DNA from: Nitrospirales bacterium | Lineage (GTDB): Bacteria > Nitrospirota > Nitrospiria > Nitrospirales > UBA8639 | Assembly (NCBI GenBank): GCA_029261355.1 | Contig: JAJDBM010000067.1 | Location: forward strand, 1 to 58,300 | Length of the DNA: 58,300 nt | Direction of reading: 5' to 3' | Part shown: positions 7,095 to 16,284 of the stretch, piece after piece | Layout: the number at the start of each line of letters is the position of its first letter | Numbering within the stretch: position 1 is the first letter of the stretch | Translations under genes and position numbers: made by a program | Notes under the pieces: model-generated | Told to the model about the DNA's origin: nothing | Database searches by the model: none | The model's input: the letters and a program-made list of their open reading frames with translations, nothing else

Positions 7095-9584
7095 CTAGTC
7101 CTCGACTTTTTCTACTAAGATTTTAAAGTGCTGTTGTTCCGGGTCCAATGCTTCTTCCGTTAAAATTTTGTGTCCATCATTACGAAGACTCATCGGGACA
7201 TTCTTGATTGGATCACCTGCATCCAACCAGACCTCAAGTTGCTCACCGTCATCCATCATTTCCATCTTTAATTTGGTTTTAACGTAATTCATGGGACAGG
7301 TTACACCGCGCAGATCGTAGACTGGTGTGTCCTGAGATGCGAGGTTGGGTGTGGTAGTTTCAGGTTGAACCTCAGACGTCTGCGCTTCGCCTAATTCGAC
7401 TGGAGCAAGTTTCAAGTCCTGTCCAATCTCTTCCGTTGCTGCTCGGCAGGCACCAACAAAATCTCGGGCAAAGTCTAGTTTGCTTTGGAGAAATGCTGTT
7501 GAAGCCTCTGTAGAACCAAGGTCATCAAGGTGCGCCGTGAGATTACGATAGGTGTCTGGCATCAGACCTTTCGCGGTTACGAGTCGATCATATTCAGCGA
7601 GCGTGTCGGCATCCGTGTTGGGGTCCATACCCTCTGTTACCAATATGGCTTTGGCTCCAGCGATGACAGCACGATAGGCCTTATTCATCGCAATGCCAAA
7701 TTGATGTTTTTCTGCCAGAATCCGAGCATGGTAAAGTTCTTGTTCGGCCTCTAATATACGATTATCAATCATTTCCAAGGCTCCACCGGCACATTCACCA
7801 GGCCCGAGATCTTCAACTGAGAACTCTTGATCAGCTTCCCAGTCGAAATAATATTCAGAGTTTTCTGCAAAGGGCGGCAGAATGGTATGAGGGATCAACG
7901 TTTCTTTCAGTTTTGTTTTGCCTGTCCGTGCAATAAATGCTTGAAGGCTTTCACCGTTTTCACGTTTTTCTCGATAAAAGTCGAGCAGATGCTGAATGGC
8001 GGCTGGAACATTTTTGGCCGGCACCTTCACGATCAACTGTGCAATCTTCGCGTTCCCGTTGACTTGTCCGCCAAGGTGAAGTTCATACACGGGTGCGATA
8101 TGGTCGCCAATACGTTTTCCTACACCATGCAGTCCTATCGTGGCAATGTGATGTTGGGCACATGAATTGTGACATCCACTAATTTTGACATCAACGCCTT
8201 GTAGGTCCTTCGGAGTCTCACCAGCTGGGAACAATTCTGACAACGCACGAGCTAGGCCTTTTGATGAAGTAATCCCCAAGCCGCATGTGTCTGTCCCAGG
8301 GCAGGACACAATATCTTCGACGCCTTCTGCGCCAGGCGCGCTCAGGTTTTGAGAGACTAAGGCGTCATAGAGTTCATGGATGCGGGCTTCAGGAATCCAT
8401 CGAATGATCATATTCTGACTGATTGTTGTTCGAAGGTTGCCATTGGCATAGGTTTCGGCAAAATCGGCCAGGGCATACATTTGTTCCGTCGTCATATCAC
8501 CAGAGGGCAGTTTGATCACTGCTGCCAGAAATCCAGGTTGCCGTTGGGCAATCACATTCGTTTTTTTCCACACCTCAAAACTTGATGGAGCGCCGGGTGT
8601 TCCGTGAGATCCATTGCCCGTTCCATTTCCATTCGAAGAAGTGCCATTGCCTGATTTTGTCGGCATAATCAGCGGTGCTTCATCTTGGTACGACAAGATA
8701 GGCAACGTCGGCCTTGTGGCATCAGATTTCAGCAATGTGTCATAGGCTTCTTGCCACTGTCTGGTAAATTCTTCAAACCCCAGTTTATCAATCACAAATT
8801 TCATGCGAGCTTTACTTCGATTTTTTCGGTTTCCCAAATTGTCAAAGACTTTGATGCAGGCCTCGATGGAAGGCATTAACTCGTCTATCGGGACAAATTC
8901 ACGAAGGAGTTTCGCGACGCGAGGTGTTGAGCCAAGACCGCCACCCACGACCATTTTAAACCCAATGGTGCCTTGGTCGTTTCGAGCGGCTAAGAGTCCA
9001 ACATCGTGAATTGGGGTCAAGGCGCAATCTGACTGGCATCCTGAAAACGCAATCTTAAATTTACGTGGTAAGCTTTGAGTCAAAGGGTTCCGCAATAAGT
9101 GCTGTGCCACGGTATTAGCGTAGGGGGTGACATCAAACACTTCTCCGGGGCAGACTCCAGCTAATGCACAGGCCGTGACGTTACGAACTGTATTGGCACA
9201 GGCCTCGCGGGTGGTGACGTCCACTTCTGCGAGTTTTCGCATGATCGTGCCCACCTGAGGTAATGGAGCAAAATGTAACTGAATATCTTGCCGAGTCGTC
9301 ACATGGCCGACGCCCGTTGCGTATGTATCGGCGAGTTCGGCAATGCGGCGGAATTGATTTGCCGTGAGACCGCCAAACGGAATTTTGATTCGCACCATTT
9401 GCACGTCAGGTTGTCGTTGGCCATAGATCCCAAATTGGAGTCGGAATGGTTTAAATATTTCTATTGGAGTTTCGCCAGTTTGGAGCCGTGCGACTTCATC
9501 TTCAAACGTTTCGATTTCTTCTAGAATTTCCTGCGGAATAGGAATCGTCTTAATTTCGGGTCGAGTAGTGGGCACGGTACTCAT
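7095..9584 (-). CDS. Ferredoxin-type sulfite reductase fused to a helical domain and a TusA-like sulfurtransferase
   Basis: The 829-residue protein has two ferredoxin-like/siroheme reductase halves (about 45-290 and 340-565) joined by a Gly/Asn/Ser linker near 309-332. Both halves show the cluster cysteine pattern: C139-x5-C145 with C183-x3-C187, and C428-x5-C434 with C471-x3-C475; in ordinary assimilatory enzymes only the second half is expected to bind the siroheme-[4Fe-4S] centre. A helical region (about 595-720, possibly HEPN-like) precedes a TusA domain (754-829) with Cys763 in CPMN. The enzyme should reduce sulfite to sulfide, and the tail may hand on sulfur. First enzyme of the operon. 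Confidence 0.85.
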   Translation of the reverse strand: MSTVPTTRPEIKTIPIPQEILEEIETFEDEVARLQTGETPIEIFKPFRLQFGIYGQRQPDVQMVRIKIPFGGLTANQFRRIAELADTYATGVGHVTTRQDIQLHFAPLPQVGTIMRKLAEVDVTTREACANTVRNVTACALAGVCPGEVFDVTPYANTVAQHLLRNPLTQSLPRKFKIAFSGCQSDCALTPIHDVGLLAARNDQGTIGFKMVVGGGLGSTPRVAKLLREFVPIDELMPSIEACIKVFDNLGNRKNRSKARMKFVIDKLGFEEFTRQWQEAYDTLLKSDATRPTLPILSYQDEAPLIMPTKSGNGTSSNGNGTGNGSHGTPGAPSSFEVWKKTNVIAQRQPGFLAAVIKLPSGDMTTEQMYALADFAETYANGNLRTTISQNMIIRWIPEARIHELYDALVSQNLSAPGAEGVEDIVSCPGTDTCGLGITSSKGLARALSELFPAGETPKDLQGVDVKISGCHNSCAQHHIATIGLHGVGKRIGDHIAPVYELHLGGQVNGNAKIAQLIVKVPAKNVPAAIQHLLDFYREKRENGESLQAFIARTGKTKLKETLIPHTILPPFAENSEYYFDWEADQEFSVEDLGPGECAGGALEMIDNRILEAEQELYHARILAEKHQFGIAMNKAYRAVIAGAKAILVTEGMDPNTDADTLAEYDRLVTAKGLMPDTYRNLTAHLDDLGSTEASTAFLQSKLDFARDFVGACRAATEEIGQDLKLAPVELGEAQTSEVQPETTTPNLASQDTPVYDLRGVTCPMNYVKTKLKMEMMDDGEQLEVWLDAGDPIKNVPMSLRNDGHKILTEEALDPEQQHFKILVEKVED

Positions 9585-9701
9585 AGGGAACCTCCAATAG
9601 CGGCACGTGGATATGGAACAAGGAGAGATTTGGGTTGCAAGACTTCGAACAACGATATCATTTGAGAGTTCTTTATGTGACTTGGTAGCCCTGAAAAATG
9701 G

Positions 9702-10154
9702 TCAAATATGGTACATCAGCGTACGTTTTTTCTCGAGTTCCTGATAGTGATCCACTAGAGTTTGTAGCGAGATCGAACGCAGAATTGCAAGTTCGGCATT
9801 CTGTAGTTGTTGCCAAATTCCAGAAAGCAATGCATCGTCAGTACGTGGAGTTTTGTTCTGACCATTTGTGGAACCGTTGAGAGTATGAATCCCTTGTCCG
9901 TTCATCGCTTGAACGATTTCCGCGAGAGAGGTCTCTGCTGGTTCTTTGGCTAACGTGTACCCGCCTTGAGCACCGCGGAGACTGGTAATAAGCCCAGCCT
10001 GTTTTAACGCACTGAGGATGTGCTCAATAAATCGAGCCGGAATAGACTGATTGTGGGCAATGGATTTTGCTTGAATTGGTGGAGATCCATGTCTGATGCC
10101 AAGTTCAACCGTGGTCATAATGGCATAGGTGACTTTTTGTGAAAATTTATCCAT
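9702..10154 (-). CDS. Rrf2-family transcriptional regulator (CymR-like, no cluster cysteines)
   Basis: From the ATG at 10154 (MDKFSQKVTYAI) the protein has 150 residues; a longer frame to 10217 adds 21 unlikely residues. The winged helix with QSIPARFIEHILSALKQAGL and the RGAQGGYTLA turn is typical of Rrf2 proteins. It contains no cysteine, so it cannot carry the Fe-S cluster of IscR and is closer in type to CymR, a cysteine-metabolism repressor. It lies directly upstream of, and on the same strand as, the sulfate assimilation operon, so it is the likely sulfur-responsive regulator of it; that is inference. Confidence 0.82.
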   Translation of the reverse strand: MDKFSQKVTYAIMTTVELGIRHGSPPIQAKSIAHNQSIPARFIEHILSALKQAGLITSLRGAQGGYTLAKEPAETSLAEIVQAMNGQGIHTLNGSTNGQNKTPRTDDALLSGIWQQLQNAELAILRSISLQTLVDHYQELEKKRTLMYHI

Positions 10155-10368
10155 ATAAATCCATACAATTCCGATCGGAATTAAATCATAATAAGATGTG
10201 AGAGCCCCATGTGTCAATATACCTCTATTTTTCTCAATAAAAACAGCCTCAATTGTTATTGACTCAGAACCGATAATGAGGAGAGGAGCTTACCCAAACA
10301 TAGAGACGAATGACCCATGAGAAGGAAATGGGTAGCAACAAACAGTGAAATAGAAGGAGAATGATGAT

Positions 10369-10545
10369 ATGGGTGAGGACCAAATCATACAAGTCACTGT
10401 GGACGGGACGGAGATCATCTTTAAGCAAGCCAACGAAGAAATTTTCTATCGTCCAGCTGATGAATATGGGGAATGGCGACCTGGGATTCCTGATGGAGCT
10501 GTCTGGTCAGATATCCAGTCGATGCTTGATGCTGCCGCGTATTAA
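10369..10545 (+). CDS. Small conserved-looking hypothetical protein (58 residues)
   Basis: An ATG at 10369 follows AGAAGGAGAATGAT, a strong ribosome site, and opens a 58-codon frame ending TAA. The product starts MGEDQIIQVTVDGTEIIF and is acidic, with a beta-rich start and an amphipathic C-terminal end. I do not recognise a family. The Shine-Dalgarno site and codon use support a real gene, divergent from the Rrf2 regulator. Confidence 0.6.
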   Translation: MGEDQIIQVTVDGTEIIFKQANEEIFYRPADEYGEWRPGIPDGAVWSDIQSMLDAAAY

Positions 10546-10879
10546 GCATTGCGATGGAAATGTTCAGTGCAGAGACTCCATATTCTTCAAGTTTGCATGG
10601 GCATGTTTATCATCCTACTCAGCTGCAGAAGTAATCTATTTCCATCGCTCCTTATTTATTCCTCACAGTCCTCTTCTCTCAGTGGTCATTCTCTAGGTAA
10701 TTCCCTTTCTATCAGCCAAAATAATATAGTACCCCAAGATTGATGAGTATCGATCTGCTTTTCCATTGCCGAACAAATAGAATGTGCAAAATATCCAAAT
10801 TCGCTATGTGAAACCCCCATCACTTTGGAGAAGGGCGTCAAGAAAACATGGCGAGAACTGATTGAAGGGAGCCAGATGT
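10546..10879. other. Intergenic stretch without a recognised gene
   Basis: About 330 bases between two small plus-strand genes. Frames here on either strand have no good start or family signal. No terminator with a clear T-run was seen. Confidence 0.4.
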
Positions 10880-11173
10880 ATGGATGATCGAGAAAAGCAT
10901 GTCTTAGTGTTGGCTCATGCACTTGCGCACCAAGAGAACGAAATTCAATATCTTAAGGCTTTACTGTTACAAAAAACCGATATGAAGTTTGAAGAATTTC
11001 AACAAGAGCAAGAGGCGTTTTGGGAAAAGACCAAAAATTTCCGCATTCATGAAACCTTAAAAAATCTCCAGGTTCTTCAAGCCGACATGGATAAAGTGCC
11101 GGAAGACATGGATCTCGATGCATACATGGATCACTTACGCTGGCCGAGTGACCCGCCCGAAGAGGAAAAATAA
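10880..11173 (+). CDS. Hypothetical small charged protein, helical
   Basis: The ATG at 10880 is placed 9 bases after GAAGGGA, so it is preferred over an upstream TTG at 10862. The 97-residue product is rich in Glu, Gln, Lys and Leu, probably a helical or coiled-coil protein (segment about 20-75), and ends in an acidic tail. No signal peptide, cysteine motif or known domain is visible. The neighbour upstream is another small gene of unknown role. Confidence 0.6.
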   Translation: MDDREKHVLVLAHALAHQENEIQYLKALLLQKTDMKFEEFQQEQEAFWEKTKNFRIHETLKNLQVLQADMDKVPEDMDLDAYMDHLRWPSDPPEEEK

Positions 11174-11286
11174 AGGGCTGATGTTGATAGTGGAAAATCG
11201 AAATAGTAAAAACTAAACGGTGAACTCAAGGGTCTGAAGGTGAGTGGTTGGGGAGCGTTCCCAAATACTATAAGAGGTCGAAGTGG

Positions 11287-11703
11287 TTATTTGAGGGGGT
11301 TGATTGCCAGGTAGTCGCAGATGAAGGCAAAGACGAGTTCATCGAGCTGTTGGCAAATATTCGTGATCCCGCCCATGGTCAAAACCCCCTGTTCCCAGGT
11401 AATTGCATGCCCACCTTTTGCATCATGAACCAACGCGACATGCTGATGGACCTCTAGATCAATGCGGCAGGTAAAGCGTTTGCGTTCCAATGGGAGTGCG
11501 GCTACGTTCACATAGAGATAAGGTTCTCCTGGTAGCTTCGCAGCTTCTTTTTCCTTAAATATACGAATGCCGGCTGTGCGAAGTTGAGCTTCGACCCGTG
11601 ACTGGACATCTCGCCGAGTGATCGTGCCTTTGAGTTCTGAGCCTACATCTTCCACCACGACATAAATTCCCGTCATGCCTTTTAATGATTTTCTTTTTAA
11701 CAT
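11287..11703 (-). CDS. Conserved hypothetical protein, alpha/beta, possibly DUF-type
   Basis: The 138-residue product has a pattern of alternating beta strands (GIYVVVEDVG, YLYVNVAAL, FTCRIDLEVHQHVAL) and a C-terminal helix. A DVQSRVEAQLRTAGIRIF segment resembles periplasmic or ring-binding domains of unknown function in which one helix is followed by a strand. No signal peptide is seen with the present start. It ends convergently with the preceding small plus-strand gene. No function can be assigned. Confidence 0.6.
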   Translation of the reverse strand: MLKRKSLKGMTGIYVVVEDVGSELKGTITRRDVQSRVEAQLRTAGIRIFKEKEAAKLPGEPYLYVNVAALPLERKRFTCRIDLEVHQHVALVHDAKGGHAITWEQGVLTMGGITNICQQLDELVFAFICDYLAINPLK

Positions 11704-11807
11704 GATGAATTTACTCTCTTTCTATGCGATGGCATCTATCAGATGGTCTGATGAATGGGACCTTTCGCATAAGCTTACCAAATGCGAAGCATCAAATTCT
11801 CGTCCTT

Positions 11808-12698
11808 TTATTTCACGTCGCTGCATTGCTTGAAGTCGTGTCTCCAGTCCCCAGTTCTTTCTCCATTCTCGGTAAACCCAATGAGCCACACCTGTTGAGG
11901 GAATTGGTAGCTTTCTTCATGACGGTACGAATCAAGCAGGGCTTGTATGGGCCGACTACTCTGAGATCGTTCCCAGGCATCGGTATCAAATACACATTGA
12001 TTGATGTAGTTTTTCAAAACCTCCTGATTCGAGCATGGAATCGTATGTGGGAAATGGAGTTCTTGCACTTCGTACGAAATATGTAACCGGTCAAGAGTGG
12101 TTAGGACGTTTTCGGCCGTAATATAAGGCTGACGAAGGTTAGGGTAAAATTCCTGATTGTAGATATTGTAGAGGCGGTGATACCAGGCATTGGATGAAGC
12201 TAAATAAATGAGGGCCACTCCATGCTTGGCTGTCAACAGAGCTTGTAGTTTTTTCATGACGGCTTCCAATGCATGACGTTGGAGGCAGTACAACGATTGC
12301 ACGCACCAAATGACTTGATACCCCTGTGCTGACCCTGCTGATTGCTCAAGTGCTTCGACGGTCGTTTTTAATGCGGTTCGTGGTGTGAACGGGGTTGTGA
12401 GAGATTTCCGCAATTCCTCTAAGCTGTGCTCTGATGGGTCGAGGTAATCATATTCCACCTGAATCGTTTGCGGGAGTTGGGATGCAAGCATTGACGGGAA
12501 CTTACCTGTGCCGCATCCTATATCGAGCAACTTAACCGGACTATCAAAACGAGAAAAGAATCTTCGAAAATCGAATCCGTTGATCAGTTCAGTGTAGTCG
12601 CGCATTGCAACTTGAAACCACAGCTCCTTCTCCAAGCTGCCTTCTTGATAATACTGGTTAGAGAGTTCCAGGTTGTGGTGGTGTTTCATGTCAGTCAT
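11808..12698 (-). CDS. Class I SAM-dependent methyltransferase
   Basis: The 296-residue protein has the SAM-binding motif I LLDIGCGTGKFPSML near residue 56, an acidic DYLDPSE motif II, and a later hydrophobic strand (VIWCVQSLYCL) as in motif IV. The substrate is unknown. Its start overlaps the end of pdxB by 8 bases, so the two are translationally coupled on the minus strand. The association with pyridoxal phosphate synthesis may be only operon convenience. Confidence 0.75.
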   Translation of the reverse strand: MTDMKHHHNLELSNQYYQEGSLEKELWFQVAMRDYTELINGFDFRRFFSRFDSPVKLLDIGCGTGKFPSMLASQLPQTIQVEYDYLDPSEHSLEELRKSLTTPFTPRTALKTTVEALEQSAGSAQGYQVIWCVQSLYCLQRHALEAVMKKLQALLTAKHGVALIYLASSNAWYHRLYNIYNQEFYPNLRQPYITAENVLTTLDRLHISYEVQELHFPHTIPCSNQEVLKNYINQCVFDTDAWERSQSSRPIQALLDSYRHEESYQFPQQVWLIGFTENGERTGDWRHDFKQCSDVK

Positions 12699-13845
12699 GT
12701 AGGAATCCTAGTGCTGTGAGTATCTGTTGCAATTCCTTCATGTCCTGGGATGCCAAGACCTTGGTCCCATGGAATTCTCGCCGAATGGGGTAGTTTTTTC
12801 GGAGAGCATCGAAGAGATTGGCTCGTTCTTCAAGAGGTTCTGCCTGCAGTTGCTTCATGCGATCATAGTCAGCTTCGAGGTTGTAGACTTTGGTTGCAAT
12901 CGATCGGAGATGTTCTTCATTAGAATGGTCTGAAGCGTCAACCGTTATGGATGGGACCGTTGGGGCCGGTAAGGATAGAGCTGGATTCCAAATTGGATCT
13001 ATGCCGACATGTTGACAGAGTGCGGCGTAGATCATAAATGTCCCTGCAGCCTTGCCATCCAGCGAGTGCCCCGCGATATGCGGGGTCCCAATCGTGACTG
13101 CGTCAAAAAGATCCCAACTGATGTGAGGTTCCTGCTCCCATACATCAATAACCGTCGGCCCGACGCGTTGCTGGGTAATCGCATTGAGTAGGGCTTGCGT
13201 CTCAATAACTTCCCCACGTGAGGCATTAATCACAATTGTGGAAGGGCGAAAGTATGTGGTCATGTGTTCGTTAATGAGATGATAGGTTGGGTATGGTCCA
13301 TCCTTGGTGAGGGGGACATGAAACGTGACAATGTCACAGCGGAGCGCGTCCTCTAACGGCTGGTGTTTGAATTCTTCCGTATTGGCTAAGAATGGGTCAT
13401 TGAGTATGGGCGTCATACCTAAGACTTCAGCTTTCTGCTTGATGAGTTTGCCAATGTGGCCGACGCCGACAATGCCAATTGTTTTACCCGCGAGTGTCTG
13501 GTTGTGACGTTGGGCAACGATCAATAAGGCGGTGATGACATATTCTGCGACGGCATTGGCATTGCTTCCTGGGGATGATGCGAATCCGATATTCCGACTG
13601 TTGAGGTAGGTCGTGTCAATGTGATCGATTCCGGCTGAGGCCGACCCAACAAATTCAACAGAACTGTCCTGCAATAATGATTCTTGAATTTTGGTGATGG
13701 ACCGAACGAGGAGTACATCAGTGTGTTGTATTTCAGCTGCTGTGATAGAACGTCCTGGGAGCATGGTGAGTGTCCCCAATGTGGAGAAGGCGTCTTGGAC
13801 AAAAGGAATACTTTCACCAGCGACTATACGAAGAGGGATGTTCAT
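12691..13845 (-). CDS. pdxB: Erythronate-4-phosphate dehydrogenase
   Basis: The 384-residue protein belongs to the D-isomer 2-hydroxyacid dehydrogenases and matches PdxB in length and in the C-terminal extension. It oxidises 4-phosphoerythronate in the DXP-dependent pyridoxal phosphate pathway. The start has LLVRSITKI and VGSASAGIDHID, typical of PdxB; the NAD-binding GIVGVGHIG lies at 124-132, and IAGHSLDGKAAGT carries the catalytic His. The gene is divergent from bcp, sharing a 138-base promoter region. Confidence 0.9.
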   Translation of the reverse strand: MNIPLRIVAGESIPFVQDAFSTLGTLTMLPGRSITAAEIQHTDVLLVRSITKIQESLLQDSSVEFVGSASAGIDHIDTTYLNSRNIGFASSPGSNANAVAEYVITALLIVAQRHNQTLAGKTIGIVGVGHIGKLIKQKAEVLGMTPILNDPFLANTEEFKHQPLEDALRCDIVTFHVPLTKDGPYPTYHLINEHMTTYFRPSTIVINASRGEVIETQALLNAITQQRVGPTVIDVWEQEPHISWDLFDAVTIGTPHIAGHSLDGKAAGTFMIYAALCQHVGIDPIWNPALSLPAPTVPSITVDASDHSNEEHLRSIATKVYNLEADYDRMKQLQAEPLEERANLFDALRKNYPIRREFHGTKVLASQDMKELQQILTALGFLHD

Positions 13846-13892
13846 ATGTGTTTCTTTCCGTAAAGGGCGTGAATTGTTCAGAGGATAGACTA

Positions 13893-13904
13893 TATACTAT
13901 AGCC
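13893..13904 (+). promoter_or_regulatory. TATACTATAGCC element between pdxB and bcp
   Basis: A -10-like TATACT followed by ATAGCC lies 80 bases upstream of the bcp start. The same 12-mer recurs at 21166-21177, upstream of the FG-GAP lipoprotein gene, there with a TTTACA box at 17-base spacing. Here the -35 match is weak, so only the -10 element is proposed. Confidence 0.35.
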
Positions 13905-13983
13905 GACTTCACATTAGTTTAATCGTAGTTGGCGATGAATCCAAGTAGTCATACTTTTTACATTCTGATTGAAGGAGTATTCA

Positions 13984-14610
13984 ATGAATAAAAAATCAAC
14001 GACTGCCTCTCGTGTTTCCACAACCCCCAAAGCTGCGAAATCGACGCCATCAACCAAATCAAAGAGTGGTGCTGTCAAGAAAGTCTCAAGGGTATCCGCA
14101 ACAACAAAAACAACGAACGTGAAATCGACGCCATCTGCTGAGAATGCGTTGAAGGTTGGTCAGAACGCACCGGCGTTTGCTTTATCAGATGACAAAGGGA
14201 AAATCGTTAAATTGTCAAGTCTGAAGGGGAAGACCGTGGTGTTGTTTTTCTATCCCAAAGATGACACTCCTGGCTGTACGACCGAGGCCTGTTCGTTTCG
14301 AGATGGTCTTGCGGCGATTAAGCGTCGTGGAGCGGTGGTGTTGGGTGTGAGTCCTGATTCTGTGGAATCCCATAAGAAATTCGTTAATAAGTTTGACTTG
14401 AACTTTCCGCTCTTGAGCGATGTGGAGAAGGAGATGTTGCTGGCCTATGGCGTATGGAAAGAGAAGTCGATGTATGGGCGTAAGTATATGGGGATTGAAC
14501 GAACCACGTTTGTGATTGATGGTAAGGGGAAGATTGCGGTTATTTTTCCAAAAGTGAAGGTCGGACAACATTATGATGAGGTGTTGACAGCCTTGGCTGA
14601 TATGGCTTGA
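13984..14610 (+). CDS. bcp: Thioredoxin-dependent thiol peroxidase (Bcp/PrxQ) with Lys/Thr-rich N-terminal extension
   Basis: Residues from about 56 to the end form a PrxQ-type peroxiredoxin that reduces hydroperoxides using thioredoxin: peroxidatic Cys98 in DDTPGCTTEAC and resolving Cys103 five residues later. The ATG at 13984 follows AAGGAGT at the right distance. About 55 residues ahead of the enzyme are rich in Lys, Thr, Ser and Ala, resembling a disordered histone-H1-like tail; this is longer than the usual family length (about 155) and could bind nucleic acid. No signal peptide. Confidence 0.9.
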   Translation: MNKKSTTASRVSTTPKAAKSTPSTKSKSGAVKKVSRVSATTKTTNVKSTPSAENALKVGQNAPAFALSDDKGKIVKLSSLKGKTVVLFFYPKDDTPGCTTEACSFRDGLAAIKRRGAVVLGVSPDSVESHKKFVNKFDLNFPLLSDVEKEMLLAYGVWKEKSMYGRKYMGIERTTFVIDGKGKIAVIFPKVKVGQHYDEVLTALADMA

Positions 14611-15136
14611 GGGAGCGTGACCTTAGGTGAAGGATCTGATTAATGACGTGGGGGTGTTTGAATATGACTCGTATCCTAAACGAAAGAGGACTGTAGGTGA
14701 AAGCTAGGCGTGTGGTGTTTCAAAAATCTAGTACGACTGTGAGCATGAATGCCCCTATCGAATGTCCAGCGACACGGCTCAGAGGTTTTGATGAATAGAG
14801 GGCTTGATCTGCCGTTTCCATCATCTCATGGGCTGTATGAAATATTTTTCTTTCTTTAAAGGATGCACCCTTGGGAGGACCTGGCAACGTGGTGTAGGAG
14901 TAAAGCGTGGCTTCTCATTCTTGGTTCATCGTCTCGACATATTCGTTCATGTTGTTCCCATGTATTGTACCGTAAGCGCAACGGCACGAGAACAGGTCCT
15001 CCTGAGAGAACTCAATCGTTATTTGGGCTGATAGAGAGGGAAAAATAAGGAATTGGTGAGACGCACTATTCTGTGTCTTGCCTCTCAATGAGCAAGGGGC
15101 GCAGGCAGGGGAAGTTTTTAGAAAACATCAACGTTG
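14611..15136. other. Intergenic stretch without a supported gene
   Basis: Around 525 bases between bcp and the convergent minus-strand hypothetical. A 75-codon plus-strand frame from a TTG near 14804 lacks a ribosome site and has an unlikely composition. No terminator or RNA gene is recognised. Confidence 0.4.
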
Positions 15137-15703
15137 TTAGTTCAGCAATATATCCTTAGATTGGTGATAGGAAGGGCTTTGCATTCGATCAAGGTCAAGC
15201 CGAACAAAGCCTAATCCAGCGACGCACAGCTCAAAGTTTGTTGAAAGGGACTGAAAGAGTGAGGGGGGTTCTTTGTCATCAGGGTCTTGATACTGTGCCA
15301 CGATACCGTAAGAGCGTTTTCCGGCTTTGACATAGTCAACAAGGAAGTCTTTGTGATGTATGAGTCCCGAGCATTTCATATAGCTGAGGTATTCCGGGAA
15401 TAATCCTGCCATAAAGAGGGTGAGGTCTCCAATATGGCGATGGACGTCTCGCTCTTTGTCTCCGTCAGTTTCCTGATGAAACATTTCGGCTTCATAGAGT
15501 AATTCAACGACTGCTTCCAAGGTTTGTCCTTCTTGGTTTTTGATCTGTGAGAGTTGATCGACATGGGAAAATTCAACGAGCAGGTTGGAGACATATCCAG
15601 TCACTTGGAAGTCTGGCCAACCCAACGATTCCGCGAAGGTTCGTTCAGTGATGGCTCCGAAGAGCTGTCGGAGAGGATGCTGTTCTGGGACGACTGTTGC
15701 CAT
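15137..15703 (-). CDS. Conserved hypothetical protein, helical, His/Asp/Glu-rich
   Basis: The 188-residue product is largely helical and has clusters such as HQETDGDKERDVHRHIGD (about 79-96) and GLIHHKDFLVDYVKAGKRSY (about 118-137) that could bind metal, though no known motif is matched. No signal peptide or membrane segment is seen, and there is no start ambiguity. It stands alone on the minus strand downstream of dtd, with about 100 bases between them. Family not recognised. Confidence 0.6.
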   Translation of the reverse strand: MATVVPEQHPLRQLFGAITERTFAESLGWPDFQVTGYVSNLLVEFSHVDQLSQIKNQEGQTLEAVVELLYEAEMFHQETDGDKERDVHRHIGDLTLFMAGLFPEYLSYMKCSGLIHHKDFLVDYVKAGKRSYGIVAQYQDPDDKEPPSLFQSLSTNFELCVAGLGFVRLDLDRMQSPSYHQSKDILLN

Positions 15704-15800
15704 GATGGACCTCCCTGCGCATGCATTACGGCCATGATTTCAATACAATCGGTTCCTTACTCTTAAGATCTATCGGTTTGGTGCTGAGCAGTCTTAATAC

Positions 15801-16262
15801 TTACCGTGTTTGTTGAGAGGATTCTGTCGAATCAAGGAGAAGTGTGACAGGACCGTCATTTTCTAGCGATACCACCATTGTGGCACCGAAAACCCCGGTT
15901 TCCACATGGAGCCCGAGCTTTCGAAGATGATCAATAAACGATTGATAGAGCATCTTTGCTTCTTCTGGTGGGGCAGCTTGGGAAAAGCTTGGGCGTCGCC
16001 CGTGACTTGTGTCGGCGAGCAAGGTGAATTGAGAGACAACTAATACGGAACCCTTTATCTCCTGTAGAGATCGATTCATTTTTCCAGATTCATCAGTAAA
16101 GATCCGAAACGATTGAATTTTTTCGGCTAGCATGTGTGCATGAGTCAGCGTATCGCCTCGGGCCACTCCAAGGAAGGCCACTACACCTTGTTCAATATGC
16201 CCAGCTACTTGATCCTTAACGGAAACGGTCGCTTGCCGGACACGTTGGAGAACGATTTTCAT
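15801..16262 (-). CDS. dtd: D-aminoacyl-tRNA deacylase
   Basis: From the ATG at 16262 (MKIVLQRVRQA) the protein has 153 residues, the family length; a longer frame overlaps murJ and is rejected. DTD hydrolyses D-aminoacyl-tRNA and mischarged glycyl-tRNA(Ala). The conserved SQFTL motif is at about 77-81, and the cross-subunit Gly-cis-Pro loop appears as NDGPVT near the end. It follows murJ with a 22-base gap on the minus strand and is probably co-transcribed. Confidence 0.93.
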   Translation of the reverse strand: MKIVLQRVRQATVSVKDQVAGHIEQGVVAFLGVARGDTLTHAHMLAEKIQSFRIFTDESGKMNRSLQEIKGSVLVVSQFTLLADTSHGRRPSFSQAAPPEEAKMLYQSFIDHLRKLGLHVETGVFGATMVVSLENDGPVTLLLDSTESSQQTR

Positions 16263-16284
16263 GATGCTTTTGCAGACAGAACCT

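Noticed and set aside
14804-15048. Two overlapping plus-strand frames of 60-75 codons
   Set aside because: No ribosome site, unlikely composition, TTG start; no family signal.
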